DNA of 64,000 bases from Streptomyces sp. NBC_01754. Lineage in GTDB: Bacteria > Actinomycetota > Actinomycetes > Streptomycetales > Streptomycetaceae. The stretch covers positions 1,984,001 through 2,048,000 of the forward strand of contig NZ_CP109132.1 in the NCBI RefSeq assembly GCF_035918015.1, given 5' to 3'. Shown here piece after piece: positions 11,049 to 19,305 of this stretch (the first letter of the stretch is position 1; each line of letters opens with the position of its first letter). Both the position numbers and the translations under genes were made by a program. The notes beneath the pieces are model-generated. The model was not told where the DNA came from. It saw nothing but the letters and a program-made list of their open reading frames with translations, and ran no database searches.

Positions 11049-12362
11049 TCACCCGTGTGCGGCGCGGGCGGCGATCGCCTGACGGTACAACTCGGCGGTT
11101 CCGGCGGCGGCCCTGGCCCAGGTGAAGCGGGCCAGCACCCGCGCCCGGCCGGCCGCACCGAGGCGGGCGCGCAGCTCCGGGTCGCCGAGCAGCCGGCCGA
11201 GGGCCGCCGCGAGGGCGCCGGCGTCGCCGGGGGGCACGGCCAGGCATGCCTCGCCGTCGGGCCCGGTCACCTCGGGGATCGCGCCGCCGGTGGTGGCCAC
11301 CAGTGGGGTCCCGGTGGCCATGGCCTCGGCGGCGGGCAGCGAGAAACCCTCGTACAGGGAGGGGACGCAGGAGACCTGGGCGCCGCGGACCAGGTCGACG
11401 AGTTCGGCGTCGCTGACGCCCTTGACGAACTCGACGGCGTCCTGGAGTCCGTACCGCTCGATGGCCTGGGCGACCGGCCCGTCCTCGGCCCTCCTGCCGA
11501 CGACCACCAGGTGCGCCCGCGGGTTCTCCGTACGGAGCTTGGCGAGCGCCTCGACGAGGTGGATCAGGCCCTTGAGCGGTACGTCGGCGCTGGAGGTCGT
11601 GACGATCCGGCCGGGCACCTCGGCGACCGAGGGATCGGGCGACCAGAGATCGGTGTCGGCACCGATGTGCACGACCCGGACGCGGTCCGGCCGTACCCCG
11701 AGGTGCTCGACGATCTCCTCCCGCGAGGAGCCGGAGACGGTGAGGACGGACGGCAGCCGCCGGGCGACGCGCTTCTGCATGCGGGTGAAGCCGTACCAGC
11801 GGCGCACGGAGAGCCGGCCGCGCCGGGATTCCGCCGCGTCCAGGTCGAGGCGGCGGTCGACGGTGATGGGGTGGTGGATCGTGGTGACGAGCGGGGCGCC
11901 GAGGTCCCCCAACAGGCCGTACCCGAGCGTCTGGTTGTCGTGTACGACGTCGAAGTCCCCGCGCCGCGCCTGGAGATGGCGACGGGCCCGCAGGCTGAAG
12001 GTGAGGGGCTCGGGGAAGCCGCCGGTCCACATGGTGGCGACCTCGGCGACGTCGATCCAGTCCCGGTACTCGCCGCGCCCGGGGGTGCGGAACGGGTCCG
12101 GCTGGCGGTACAGGTCGAGGCTGGGCAGCTCGGTGAGCGGGACACCCTCGTCGAGCACGGGGTAGGGCTGCGCGCCGATCACCTCGACCTGGTGGCCGAG
12201 CCGGGCGAGTTCGCGGCCGAGGTGGCGTACGTAGACGCCCTGGCCGCCGCAGAAGGGGTTGCCCTTGTAGGTCAGCAGGGCGATGCGCAACGGCCGGTCA
12301 CCCTTGGTGTCCGACGTGGCACCGCCCGCGAGGGGGCCGGACTCCATGGCCTCAGCGGTCAC
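11049..12362 (-). CDS. GT4-family glycosyltransferase
   Basis: A 437-residue GT-B enzyme. The N-terminal half starts RIALLTYKGNPFCGGQGVYV, with the GGQGVYV acceptor-side loop, and the C-terminal half has the nucleotide-sugar region VVVGRRAEDG and the EX7E-type motif SLYEGFSLPAAEAM. GT4 enzymes are retaining transferases acting on lipids or small molecules at the cytoplasmic face. The GTG at 12362 follows AGAAGGGGA; a GTG six codons upstream has no ribosome site of its own. It is the first gene of the operon, divergent from the KstR-like regulator, with a KstR-type operator 56 bp upstream. Confidence 0.88.
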   Translation of the reverse strand: MTAEAMESGPLAGGATSDTKGDRPLRIALLTYKGNPFCGGQGVYVRHLGRELARLGHQVEVIGAQPYPVLDEGVPLTELPSLDLYRQPDPFRTPGRGEYRDWIDVAEVATMWTGGFPEPLTFSLRARRHLQARRGDFDVVHDNQTLGYGLLGDLGAPLVTTIHHPITVDRRLDLDAAESRRGRLSVRRWYGFTRMQKRVARRLPSVLTVSGSSREEIVEHLGVRPDRVRVVHIGADTDLWSPDPSVAEVPGRIVTTSSADVPLKGLIHLVEALAKLRTENPRAHLVVVGRRAEDGPVAQAIERYGLQDAVEFVKGVSDAELVDLVRGAQVSCVPSLYEGFSLPAAEAMATGTPLVATTGGAIPEVTGPDGEACLAVPPGDAGALAAALGRLLGDPELRARLGAAGRARVLARFTWARAAAGTAELYRQAIAARAAHG

Positions 12363-12417
12363 ACTCGGTCCCCTTCTCACTACGATGTCCGCCGGAGCGT
12401 AACCGGTCGCGCTAATC

Positions 12418-12431
12418 TAGAACAAGTTTCA
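12418..12431. promoter_or_regulatory. KstR-type operator
   Basis: TAGAACAAGTTTCA fits the published mycobacterial KstR consensus TnnAACnnGTTnnA at every fixed position. It lies between the glycosyltransferase operon and the divergent gene for a KstR-like TetR protein, where an autoregulating repressor would bind. Confidence 0.65.
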
Positions 12432-12628
12432 GACTCGGTCGTTCAGCCACCACCGAATCTACCGTCAGGTAGCGTCGGCGTGAGGGCCGGATCAGGTGAT
12501 TCACGCCACGGCGGGCAGGCGGCCGGGCCGTGGCAGGCCGCCGGAGCCGGTCCCGGGCGAGGAGGAACCGGTTCCCGTCTCCGGCCGGGCGGCACCGACG
12601 GTCGGCGCGGACGGTCGGCACGCACACA

Positions 12629-12657
12629 CGGACGGACGCACGGACGCACGGACGGAC
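12629..12657. repeat. Short ACGGACGC-type tandem repeat
   Basis: About three and a half copies of a near-perfect 8-bp unit (ACGGACGC) lie just before the TetR start. They may be a slippage-prone leader and have no assigned role. Confidence 0.5.
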
Positions 12658-12672
12658 CCCTGGACGGGAGAG

Positions 12673-13371
12673 ATGGCAGCGGAACCCACACCGGCGGAAC
12701 CCGGACCGGCCGCGCCCGCCCTGACGGAGCGCCAGGAGGCCCGCCGTCGCCGCATCCTGCACGCGGGTGCCCAACTCGCCGGGCGGGGCGGTTTCGAGGC
12801 GGTGCAGATGCGCGAGGTGGCGGACGCCGCCGGGGTCGCCCTCGGCACGCTGTACCGCTACTTCCCCTCCAAGGTCCACCTGCTGGTCGCCCTGATGCAG
12901 GACCAGCTCCAGCGTCTGCACATCGCGCTCCGCAGGCAGCCCCCCACCGCCGAAAACGCCGCCCAGCGGGTCGCCGAGACCCTGATGCGCGCCTTCCGGG
13001 CGCTCCAGCGCGACCCGCACCTGGCGGACGCCATGGTGCGGGCGCTGACCTTCGCCGACCGTGGGGTGAGCCCGGAGGTGGACGCCGTCTCCCGGCTGAC
13101 GACGGCGATCATCCTGGACGCGACGGGCCTGGAGGAGCCCACACAGGAACAGCTGGCCGTGGTCCGCGTCATCGAGCACACCTGGCACTCGGCGCTGATC
13201 ACCTGGCTCTCGGGCCGGGAGTCGATCGCCCAGGTACGGCGGGACATCGACACGGTGTGCCGCCTGATCGACCTGCCGGAGCCGGGCCGGGGGCGGCCGT
13301 CCGCCCGGCCGGACGACCCGGACACCGGGCGCCGGGGCGTGTCACCGGACCGTGGGCGCACCGGCCCGTGA
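12673..13371 (+). CDS. KstR-like TetR-family regulator
   Basis: A 232-residue TetR repressor. The DNA-binding domain (about residues 20-70: RRRRILHAGAQLAGRGGFEAV, then ALGTLYRYFPSKVHLLVAL) closely resembles KstR, the cholesterol-catabolism repressor of mycobacteria. The similarity continues into the ligand domain (HLADAMVRALTFADRGVSPEVDAV). KstR senses CoA thioesters of steroid side chains; whether this protein does is unknown. ATG 12673 is preceded by GGGAG, and longer in-frame starts run through a repeat and are less likely. It is divergent from the GT4 operon with a KstR-type operator between, so it probably represses that operon and itself. The tail after residue 200 is disordered and Arg/Pro rich. 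Confidence 0.85.
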   Translation: MAAEPTPAEPGPAAPALTERQEARRRRILHAGAQLAGRGGFEAVQMREVADAAGVALGTLYRYFPSKVHLLVALMQDQLQRLHIALRRQPPTAENAAQRVAETLMRAFRALQRDPHLADAMVRALTFADRGVSPEVDAVSRLTTAIILDATGLEEPTQEQLAVVRVIEHTWHSALITWLSGRESIAQVRRDIDTVCRLIDLPEPGRGRPSARPDDPDTGRRGVSPDRGRTGP

Positions 13372-13398
13372 CGGTACGCCCGGTCCCGTGGACTCCGG

Positions 13399-13908
13399 TC
13401 AGGACGGGTCCGTGTACTCCTCCCGCACCCGGGCGGGCAGCTCGCAGCCGTCCTCTATACCGGTGAAGGTGAGGGCCTGGGCGCCGGCCGCGCCCTTCGG
13501 CGCGTGGTTCCGGGCGTAGAGCTTCCAGCCCCGTTTGGCGAGGACACGGAAGGTGACGTCCCCCTCGGTGCCGCTGGAGACGATCTCCCAGTCGTGCTGC
13601 CGCAGCCGCTTCACGGTCCCCTCGAAGCCCTCGGACGCCGTCTCGGCGGGCCCTTCCCCGGACCAGGCCACGACGCATCCGCGCCAGGCTTCCCCGGGTG
13701 TGCCCGCCGTGGACGTGTCCCCGGCCGGAAGCCCCGCGGCACGGGTGTAGGACGCCATCTCGGCGGCCACCGTCTCCCGGGTGAACGGGACGACGGGCAC
13801 CGGCGACGGTTTCGCACCCGCCTGCCCGCCGACGAGTCCGCAGCCCACACCCACGGTCATGAATCCACTCACCGCGGCGGTCACGGCCGCCGCTCTTCCT
13901 CTGCGCAC
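13399..13908 (-). CDS. Putative lipoprotein of unknown function
   Basis: I chose GTG 13908 (169 residues), which has GGGAAG upstream and gives an immediate signal peptide, VRRGRAAAVTAAVSG, ending in a VGVGC lipobox. An in-frame GTG at 14022 would add 38 residues with no signal character. The mature part has RGCVVAW and DGCELP cysteines and a compact mixed alpha/beta look (VKRLRQHDWEIVSS). I do not recognise the family. It is convergent with the TetR gene and divergent from the riboswitch operon. Confidence 0.6.
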   Translation of the reverse strand: MRRGRAAAVTAAVSGFMTVGVGCGLVGGQAGAKPSPVPVVPFTRETVAAEMASYTRAAGLPAGDTSTAGTPGEAWRGCVVAWSGEGPAETASEGFEGTVKRLRQHDWEIVSSGTEGDVTFRVLAKRGWKLYARNHAPKGAAGAQALTFTGIEDGCELPARVREEYTDPS

Positions 13909-14075
13909 AGGTGCTTCCCGCCCCGCCTCGGCCCTCTCCACGAGCGGTGCCCGTGTGATTTCCGCCGGAGTGTCGCATGTGCCCTGACCTGCTGGGAAGC
14001 CCTTACCCACGGTCCGTCGCACGGGAGGGCCGGGTGCGGCGGCAGGGGGCTGGGCAGGGGCCGTGCGGCCCCCGG

Positions 14076-14081
14076 TAGAGT
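14076..14081 (+). promoter_or_regulatory. -10 box of the cobalamin operon
   Basis: TAGAGT lies 7-8 bases before the first conserved bases of the cobalamin aptamer, the position expected if the transcript starts at the aptamer's 5' end. Confidence 0.45.
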
Positions 14082-14087
14082 GGGCGG

Positions 14088-14181
14088 GTCGTCATCATGC
14101 CCGTACGGGGGGAAGCCGGTGCGAATCCGGCACTGACCCGCAGCCGTGTCCCACCCGCCGAGGTGGCCAGTCGGAATGCCC
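14088..14181 (+). promoter_or_regulatory. Cobalamin riboswitch
   Basis: The aptamer core is clear. GGGAAGCCGGTGCGAATCC followed by GGCACTGACCCGCAGCCGT is the B12-box region, and GCCAGTCGGAATGCC is the conserved 3' element. It lies 130 bp upstream of a B12-transport operon. A GCCACCGG/CCGGTGGC hairpin at 14206-14225 between aptamer and gene may be part of the expression platform. Cobalamin binding normally turns such genes off, so the operon should be induced when B12 is scarce. Confidence 0.93.
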
Positions 14182-14310
14182 CGCACGTGAGCGTGACCGG
14201 CTCGCGCCACCGGAACCCCGGTGGCCGGCACCGTCGAGGTACACGGGGCCGGAGCCCGGTACATCCCTGTGCCTGGTGCCCGGCCCTCGCAGGAGAGGCC
14301 CAGCCAAGCC

Positions 14311-15564
14311 ATGACCGTACGCCGCCGCGCGTCAGCGCTCGCGATCACCGCCGTGCTCTGTGCCGCAGCCGCTCCCACCGCGGTCGCCGCCCCGAGCCCG
14401 TCCCCCTCCCCGTCCTCGGACCTCCCCGCGGGCCTCTACGGCACCGAGGACCCCACCTACGACGGTGTGTGGCGTCAGTCGCTGTCCTTCCTCGCCCAGC
14501 GGATAGAGCTGGTCACCCCCGCCACCGAGGCGGTGGACTGGCTCGTGGGCCAGCAGTGCGACAGCGGGGCCTTCGCCTCCTACCGCGACGCCTCCAAGCC
14601 CTGCGACGACACCACGGTGGCCGACACCAACGCCACCGGGGCCGCGATCCAGGCGTTCATGGAGCTGGGGAACAACCGCCCGGCCGTGGACAACGGGGTG
14701 AGCTGGCTCAAGTCCGTCCAGAACAAGGACGGCGGCTGGGGGTACAACCCCGGCAGCCCCAGCGACGCCAACTCCACCGCCGTCGTGATCGGCGCCCTGG
14801 CCCGGGCGGGGGTGCCCCTGGCCGACCTGACCACCGCTGACGGGAAGACCCCGTACACGGCGCTGCAGTCGTTCGCCCTGCCCTGCGGGGGCGAGGACGG
14901 CGGGGCGTTCGCGTACCAGCCGGACAAGGACGGCGGGCTCACCGCCAACGCGGACGCCACCGCGGCCGCGGTGCTCGGCGCGATGGGCAAGGGCATGGCC
15001 GCCGGCAACTCCAACGCGGTCAAGGCCCCCACCTGCCACAAGGGCGACGACCTCACCGCCGAGCAGTCCGCGCAGAACGGCGCCTTCTACCTGGCCGGTG
15101 CGCTCGCCGGGTCCGGCCATCTGGACTCGCCCCCCATGCCGGGTGCCGAGGACTCCGCGCCGCGGCCCGACTTCGGCAACACCGCCGACGCGGTCGTCGC
15201 GCTGGCGGCGTCCGGACACAAGGACAAGGCGGCGAAGGCCGTCGCCTTCCTGGAGAAGAACGCGCGGGACTGGGCCGAGGAGGGCGGTCCGGCCGCCACC
15301 GCCCAGCTGGTGCTCGCCGCGCACGCGACCGGCGTGGACGCCCGTGACTTCGGCGGCGTCGACCTCGTCCGGCAGCTCAACGCGACGGGACCCGCCCCCG
15401 CCGCCACCGCCGTGCCCTCCCCGACGGTGACGGACCCCCAGCCGGAGGAAGCCGACAGCGGGGACGGCGGGCTCGGCGTCTGGTGGCTCGTCGGCATCGG
15501 TCTCGCCTTCGGCGCGGGCGTCGGCTTCCTGCTGAGCGGGCGCCGGAAGAACCAGCAGCCGTGA
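14311..15564 (+). CDS. Exported, membrane-anchored transcobalamin-like toroid protein
   Basis: A 417-residue protein. It has a signal peptide (about 1-27, ending PTAVAAP), then helical-hairpin repeats of the prenyltransferase/squalene-cyclase toroid type (GGWGYNPGSPSDANSTAVVIGALARAG, GAFAYQPDKDGGLTANADATAAAVLGAMG, GNTADAVVALAASG). A Pro/Thr/Glu linker and one C-terminal helix (LGVWWLVGIGLAFGAGVGFLL) followed by GRRKNQQP complete it, so the toroid faces outward and is anchored in the membrane. The same toroid forms the cobalamin-binding domain of animal transcobalamin and intrinsic factor. As the first gene under a B12 riboswitch and ahead of an ECF transporter, it is probably a surface cobalamin-capture protein. 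Binding itself is inferred. ATG 14311 follows AGGAGAGG. Confidence 0.8.
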   Translation: MTVRRRASALAITAVLCAAAAPTAVAAPSPSPSPSSDLPAGLYGTEDPTYDGVWRQSLSFLAQRIELVTPATEAVDWLVGQQCDSGAFASYRDASKPCDDTTVADTNATGAAIQAFMELGNNRPAVDNGVSWLKSVQNKDGGWGYNPGSPSDANSTAVVIGALARAGVPLADLTTADGKTPYTALQSFALPCGGEDGGAFAYQPDKDGGLTANADATAAAVLGAMGKGMAAGNSNAVKAPTCHKGDDLTAEQSAQNGAFYLAGALAGSGHLDSPPMPGAEDSAPRPDFGNTADAVVALAASGHKDKAAKAVAFLEKNARDWAEEGGPAATAQLVLAAHATGVDARDFGGVDLVRQLNATGPAPAATAVPSPTVTDPQPEEADSGDGGLGVWWLVGIGLAFGAGVGFLLSGRRKNQQP

Positions 15565-16256
15565 GGCGTACACGGTCCACGGCTGTGCTGCTCCTCCTGG
15601 CCGCCGCCGTCCTGACCGTGCTGGGCACCGGGAGCGCGCAGGCCGCCGGATACCGCTACTGGTCGTTCTGGGAGAGCGACGGCGCCACCGCCTGGACGTA
15701 CGCCACCCAGGGGCCCTCCCTGGTCCGGCCGGACGACGGCGCCGTACAGGGTTTCCGCTTCTCGGTCAGCGAGGATTCCGCGGACGCCACGCGGCCGCGC
15801 GCCGCCCCGGACTTCGGCGCGATCTGCGCGGACACCCCGGCGGAGGACGGCCGCAAGCGGATCGCCCTGGTCATCGACCCGGGTACGCCGGCCGACGCCC
15901 CGGACGGCGAGGAGCCGCCCGCGCCGCGCACGGCGTGTGCCCAGGTGGCCCCCGACGCCAGCACCGCCCAGGCACTCGCGTCGGTGGCGAAGCCGCTGCG
16001 GTACGACAGCTCGGCGATGCTCTGCGCGATATCGGGGTACCCGCGCTCGGGCTGCGGTGAGCAGGTCGCCCGGGACACCGGTTCCGGTGAACCGTCCGCA
16101 GAGCCCTCCACCGCACCGTCCGCCGCCCGCGGCTCCGAGGCCCCCCAGGGCTCCGACGACGGGGGCGGCGGCCCCTCGGCCGGCGTCCTGACCGGTGCCG
16201 GCGCGGTCGTCGTGCTCGGTGCCGCCGCCGTCCTGCGGGCCCGCCGCCGCCGATGA
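15561..16256 (+). CDS. SCO2322-family exported protein
   Basis: A 231-residue protein with a clear signal peptide (1-31, LLLLAAAVLTVLGTGSAQA). Its folded domain begins GYRYWSFWESDGATAW and continues to about residue 170 with four or five cysteines. A Ser/Pro linker, a C-terminal helix (AGAVVVLGAAAVL) and RARRRR follow, so it is also anchored outside the membrane. The opening, YW then PDDGAVQGFRF, resembles the last strands of DUF4430/transcobalamin beta domains, where YW precedes a DG(D/E)x(I/V)xFxF segment. GTG 15561 overlaps the toroid stop (GTGA), and its own stop overlaps the EcfT gene. Known only as SCO2322 family; its role in cobalamin capture is inferred. Confidence 0.75.
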   Translation: MRRTRSTAVLLLLAAAVLTVLGTGSAQAAGYRYWSFWESDGATAWTYATQGPSLVRPDDGAVQGFRFSVSEDSADATRPRAAPDFGAICADTPAEDGRKRIALVIDPGTPADAPDGEEPPAPRTACAQVAPDASTAQALASVAKPLRYDSSAMLCAISGYPRSGCGEQVARDTGSGEPSAEPSTAPSAARGSEAPQGSDDGGGGPSAGVLTGAGAVVVLGAAAVLRARRRR

Positions 16257-17485
16257 ACCGCGCCCCGGCCCCGACCCGGCTGCCCCCGGCCCTGCGCGCC
16301 CCGGCGGCGAGCCGCGGCAACGCGGTCCCGGCCGGGGCCTGGTGGCTGTGGGCGCTGGGGCTGGCCACCGCCGCGTCCCGTACGACCAACCCGCTGCTGC
16401 TCGGGCTGCTGATCGGTGTGGCCGGCTATGTGGTGGCGGCCCGCCGTACGGACGCGCCGTGGGCCCGTTCCTACGGAGCGTTCGTCAAGCTCGGACTGTT
16501 CGTCGTGGGCGTCCGGCTGGTCTTCTCGGTCCTGCTCGGTTCGTCGGTCCCCGGGACCCAGCCGCTTTTCACACTCCCCGAGGTGCCGCTGCCCGACTGG
16601 GCGCAGGGCGTCCGGATCGGCGGCCAGGTCACCGCCGAGCAACTGGTCTTCGCGCTGTACGACGGGGCGAAGCTGGCCACGCTGCTGATCTGCGTCGGCG
16701 CGGCGAACTCGCTCGCCAACCCGGCCCGGCTGCTGAAGTCGCTGCCGGGCGCGCTGTACGAGGTGGGGGTCGCCGTCGTCGTGGCGATGACCTTCGCACC
16801 CCACATGGTCGCCGACGTGGTGCGGCTGCGGACCGCCCGGCGGCTGCGCGGCCGCCCGACGGGCGGGGTGGCGGCGGTGCTCCAGATCGGGCTGCCGGTG
16901 CTGGAGGGCGCGCTGGAACGTTCGGTCGCCCTCGCGGCGTCGATGGACGCGCGGGGGTACGGGCGTACCGCCCAGGTCCCGCCCGCCGTCCGGCACACCA
17001 CGAACGCGCTCACCCTGGGCGGTCTGCTGGGGGTGTGCGCGGGCACGTACGGGCTGCTGGCGGCGCAGGGCGCGGTGTACGGGCTGCCGCTGCTGGTGGC
17101 CGGGCTGGTCGCGGCGCTGGCCGGGCTCAGGCTCGGCGGGCGCCGCTCGGTGCGCACCCGGTACCGGCCCGACCGGTGGGGGGCGCGGGCCTGGCTGGTC
17201 GCGGGATCGGGCGGCCTGGTCGCGGCGGCGATGATCGCGGCGGGCGGTGCCTTCCCGGAGGCGCTGCACCCCGGTGTCGTCCCGCTCACCGCCCCCGTCC
17301 TGCCGCTGTGGCCCGCCGCGGCGGTACTGGTCGGGCTGCTGCCCGCCGCGGTCGCGCCCGTCCCTCCGTCCCTCTCCCCGGCCGCCCCCGAAGGCTCCGG
17401 GACCTCCGCCGTGGACCCCGCGGCCTCCGCCGCTTCCCCCGGGGGCCCCGCGGCTTCCCCCGTCGCCCCCGAGGAGCAGGCGTGA
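16253..17485 (+). CDS. ECF transporter transmembrane component (EcfT/CbiQ-like)
   Basis: A 410-residue integral membrane protein with about six helices plus an Ala/Pro-rich C-terminal tail. The EcfT coupling motifs that contact the ATPase grooves are visible as the Arg-rich RTARRLRGRP loop and ASMDARGYGR. It overlaps its neighbours by four bases on both sides. ECF transporters import vitamins using one T component, two ATPases and a substrate-binding S component. Here all are encoded together under a cobalamin riboswitch, so this is a dedicated B12 (CbrT-type) transporter. Confidence 0.88.
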   Translation: MNRAPAPTRLPPALRAPAASRGNAVPAGAWWLWALGLATAASRTTNPLLLGLLIGVAGYVVAARRTDAPWARSYGAFVKLGLFVVGVRLVFSVLLGSSVPGTQPLFTLPEVPLPDWAQGVRIGGQVTAEQLVFALYDGAKLATLLICVGAANSLANPARLLKSLPGALYEVGVAVVVAMTFAPHMVADVVRLRTARRLRGRPTGGVAAVLQIGLPVLEGALERSVALAASMDARGYGRTAQVPPAVRHTTNALTLGGLLGVCAGTYGLLAAQGAVYGLPLLVAGLVAALAGLRLGGRRSVRTRYRPDRWGARAWLVAGSGGLVAAAMIAAGGAFPEALHPGVVPLTAPVLPLWPAAAVLVGLLPAAVAPVPPSLSPAAPEGSGTSAVDPAASAASPGGPAASPVAPEEQA

Positions 17486-19305
17486 TCCGGTTCGAACAGG
17501 TCGGGGTGCGGTACGCGGACGCGGACCGCGCCACGCTCTCGGCTGTCGACCTCACCGTCCCCGAGGGCGAACTGGTGCTGCTGGTCGGCCCGTCCGGTGT
17601 CGGCAAGTCGACCTTGCTGGGGGCCGTCTCGGGGCTCGTCCCGCACTTCACCGGCGGGGTGCTCACCGGCCGGGTGACGGTCGGCGGCCGGGACACCCGT
17701 ACCCACAAACCACGCGAACTGGCCGACCTGGTGGGCACGGTGGGCCAGGACCCGCTCGCGCACTTCGTCACGGACACCGTCGAGGACGAACTGGCCTACG
17801 GCATGGAGTCGCTGGGCCTGGCCCCCGACGTGATGCGGCGGCGGGTCGAGGAGACGCTGGACCTGCTGGGCCTTGCCGAGCTGCGCGACCGGCCGATCGC
17901 CACCCTCTCCGGGGGCCAGCAGCAGCGGGTCGCGATCGGCTCGGTCCTCACCCCGCACCCGAAGGTCCTGGTCCTCGACGAACCGACCTCCGCCCTGGAC
18001 CCGGCGGCGGCCGAGGAGGTGCTGGCCGTGCTCCAGCGGCTGGTCCACGACCTGGGCACCACGGTGCTGATGGCCGAGCACCGGCTGGAGCGGGTGGTGC
18101 AGTACGCCGACCAGGTGCTCCTGCTGCCCTCGCCGGGGGCCGCACCGGTGCTGGGCGCCCCCGCCGACGTCATGGCGCTCTCCCCGGTCCGCCCGCCGGT
18201 GGTGGCCCTCGGACGCCTGGCGGGCTGGGACCCCCTGCCGCTGTCGGTCCGCGACGCCCGCCGCCGGTCGGCCCCGTTGCGGGACCGCCTCGCCGGGGTG
18301 ACCCCGCCGTCTCCGGCCGCGTCCGGGACCCCGCTCTCCCCCGCACCCGCCGCCGCGCCGACGGCCGCTCCCACCGGAACCCCGGCCCCCCGCCCCGCAT
18401 CCGTACCGGCCCCGGCCACCGGACCGGCCGCCGAGCCCCGCCCCACGCCCCGGGACGGGTTCCTCGGACGCCTGCTGAGGCGCCGTCCCCCCGCCACCGT
18501 GGCGCCGGAGCCGTCCGGCGGCACCGGCGCCGTGGCCCGGACCGACGGGCTCGGCCTGCGGCGTGGGCGGGTGGAGGCGCTGCGCCGGGTGACCCTGGCC
18601 GTCGCGCCGGGCGAGGCCGTGGCGCTGATGGGGCGCAACGGCGCGGGCAAGTCGACACTGCTGAGCACGCTCGTCGGGATGCTCGAACCGACCACGGGCT
18701 CCGTCCTCGTCGGCGGTCTGCGCCCGTCCCGTACGGCCCCACGCGACATGGTGCGGCGCGTCGGCCTCGTCCCCCAGGAGCCCCGCGACCTGCTGTACGC
18801 GGACACGGTCGCCGCCGAGTGCGCGGCGGCCGACTCCGACGCCGGGGCGCCCCCGGGAAGCTGCCGCGCCCTCGTCTCCGAACTGCTGCCGGGGGTGGCG
18901 GACGCCACTCATCCACGCGATCTGTCCGAGGGCCAGCGGCTGGCCCTGGCGCTGGCCCTGGTCCTGACCGCCCGGCCCCCGCTGCTGCTCCTGGACGAGC
19001 CGACCCGTGGCCTCGACTACGCGGCGAAGGCCCGGCTCGTCGGCGTCCTGCGCCGGCTGGCCGGCCAGGGGCACGCCATCGTCCTGGCCACGCACGACGT
19101 GGAGCTGGTTGCGGAACTGGCCCACCGGGTGGTGATCCTGGCCGACGGCGAGGTCGTCGCGGACGGTCCGACCGCCCGGGTGGTGGTCTCCTCCCCCGCG
19201 TTCGCCCCGCAGACCGCGAAGATCCTCGCCCCGCAGGAGTGGCTGACCGTGGCACAGGTCCGTGCGGCCCTGGAGGCCGGTCCGTCGGCGGAGCCGCCCG
19301 TATGA
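17482..19305 (+). CDS. Fused two-domain ECF ATPase
   Basis: A 607-residue ATPase with both EcfA domains in one chain. Domain 1 has Walker A GPSGVGKS (residues 36-43), signature LSGGQQQR (about 142-149) and Walker B VLVLDEPTSAL. Domain 2 begins after a long Ala/Pro linker (about 275-355), with Walker A GRNGAGKS (about 384), the variant signature LSEGQRLALAL (about 480) and LLLLDEPTRGL. It powers the transporter from the cytoplasmic side. The GTG start overlaps the EcfT stop (GTGA) and the stop overlaps the S-component start (ATGA). The fused form replaces the usual EcfA/EcfA' pair. Confidence 0.9.
   Translation: MIRFEQVGVRYADADRATLSAVDLTVPEGELVLLVGPSGVGKSTLLGAVSGLVPHFTGGVLTGRVTVGGRDTRTHKPRELADLVGTVGQDPLAHFVTDTVEDELAYGMESLGLAPDVMRRRVEETLDLLGLAELRDRPIATLSGGQQQRVAIGSVLTPHPKVLVLDEPTSALDPAAAEEVLAVLQRLVHDLGTTVLMAEHRLERVVQYADQVLLLPSPGAAPVLGAPADVMALSPVRPPVVALGRLAGWDPLPLSVRDARRRSAPLRDRLAGVTPPSPAASGTPLSPAPAAAPTAAPTGTPAPRPASVPAPATGPAAEPRPTPRDGFLGRLLRRRPPATVAPEPSGGTGAVARTDGLGLRRGRVEALRRVTLAVAPGEAVALMGRNGAGKSTLLSTLVGMLEPTTGSVLVGGLRPSRTAPRDMVRRVGLVPQEPRDLLYADTVAAECAAADSDAGAPPGSCRALVSELLPGVADATHPRDLSEGQRLALALALVLTARPPLLLLDEPTRGLDYAAKARLVGVLRRLAGQGHAIVLATHDVELVAELAHRVVILADGEVVADGPTARVVVSSPAFAPQTAKILAPQEWLTVAQVRAALEAGPSAEPPV

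Noticed and set aside
16195..17481. Upstream extension of the ECF ATPase frame
   Set aside because: It overlaps the EcfT gene in another frame; the GTGA overlap marks the real start at 17482.
16471..19125. Long open frame antisense to the ECF genes
   Set aside because: Composition is Arg/Gly/Pro-rich with no domain; it arises from third-position GC on the coding strand.
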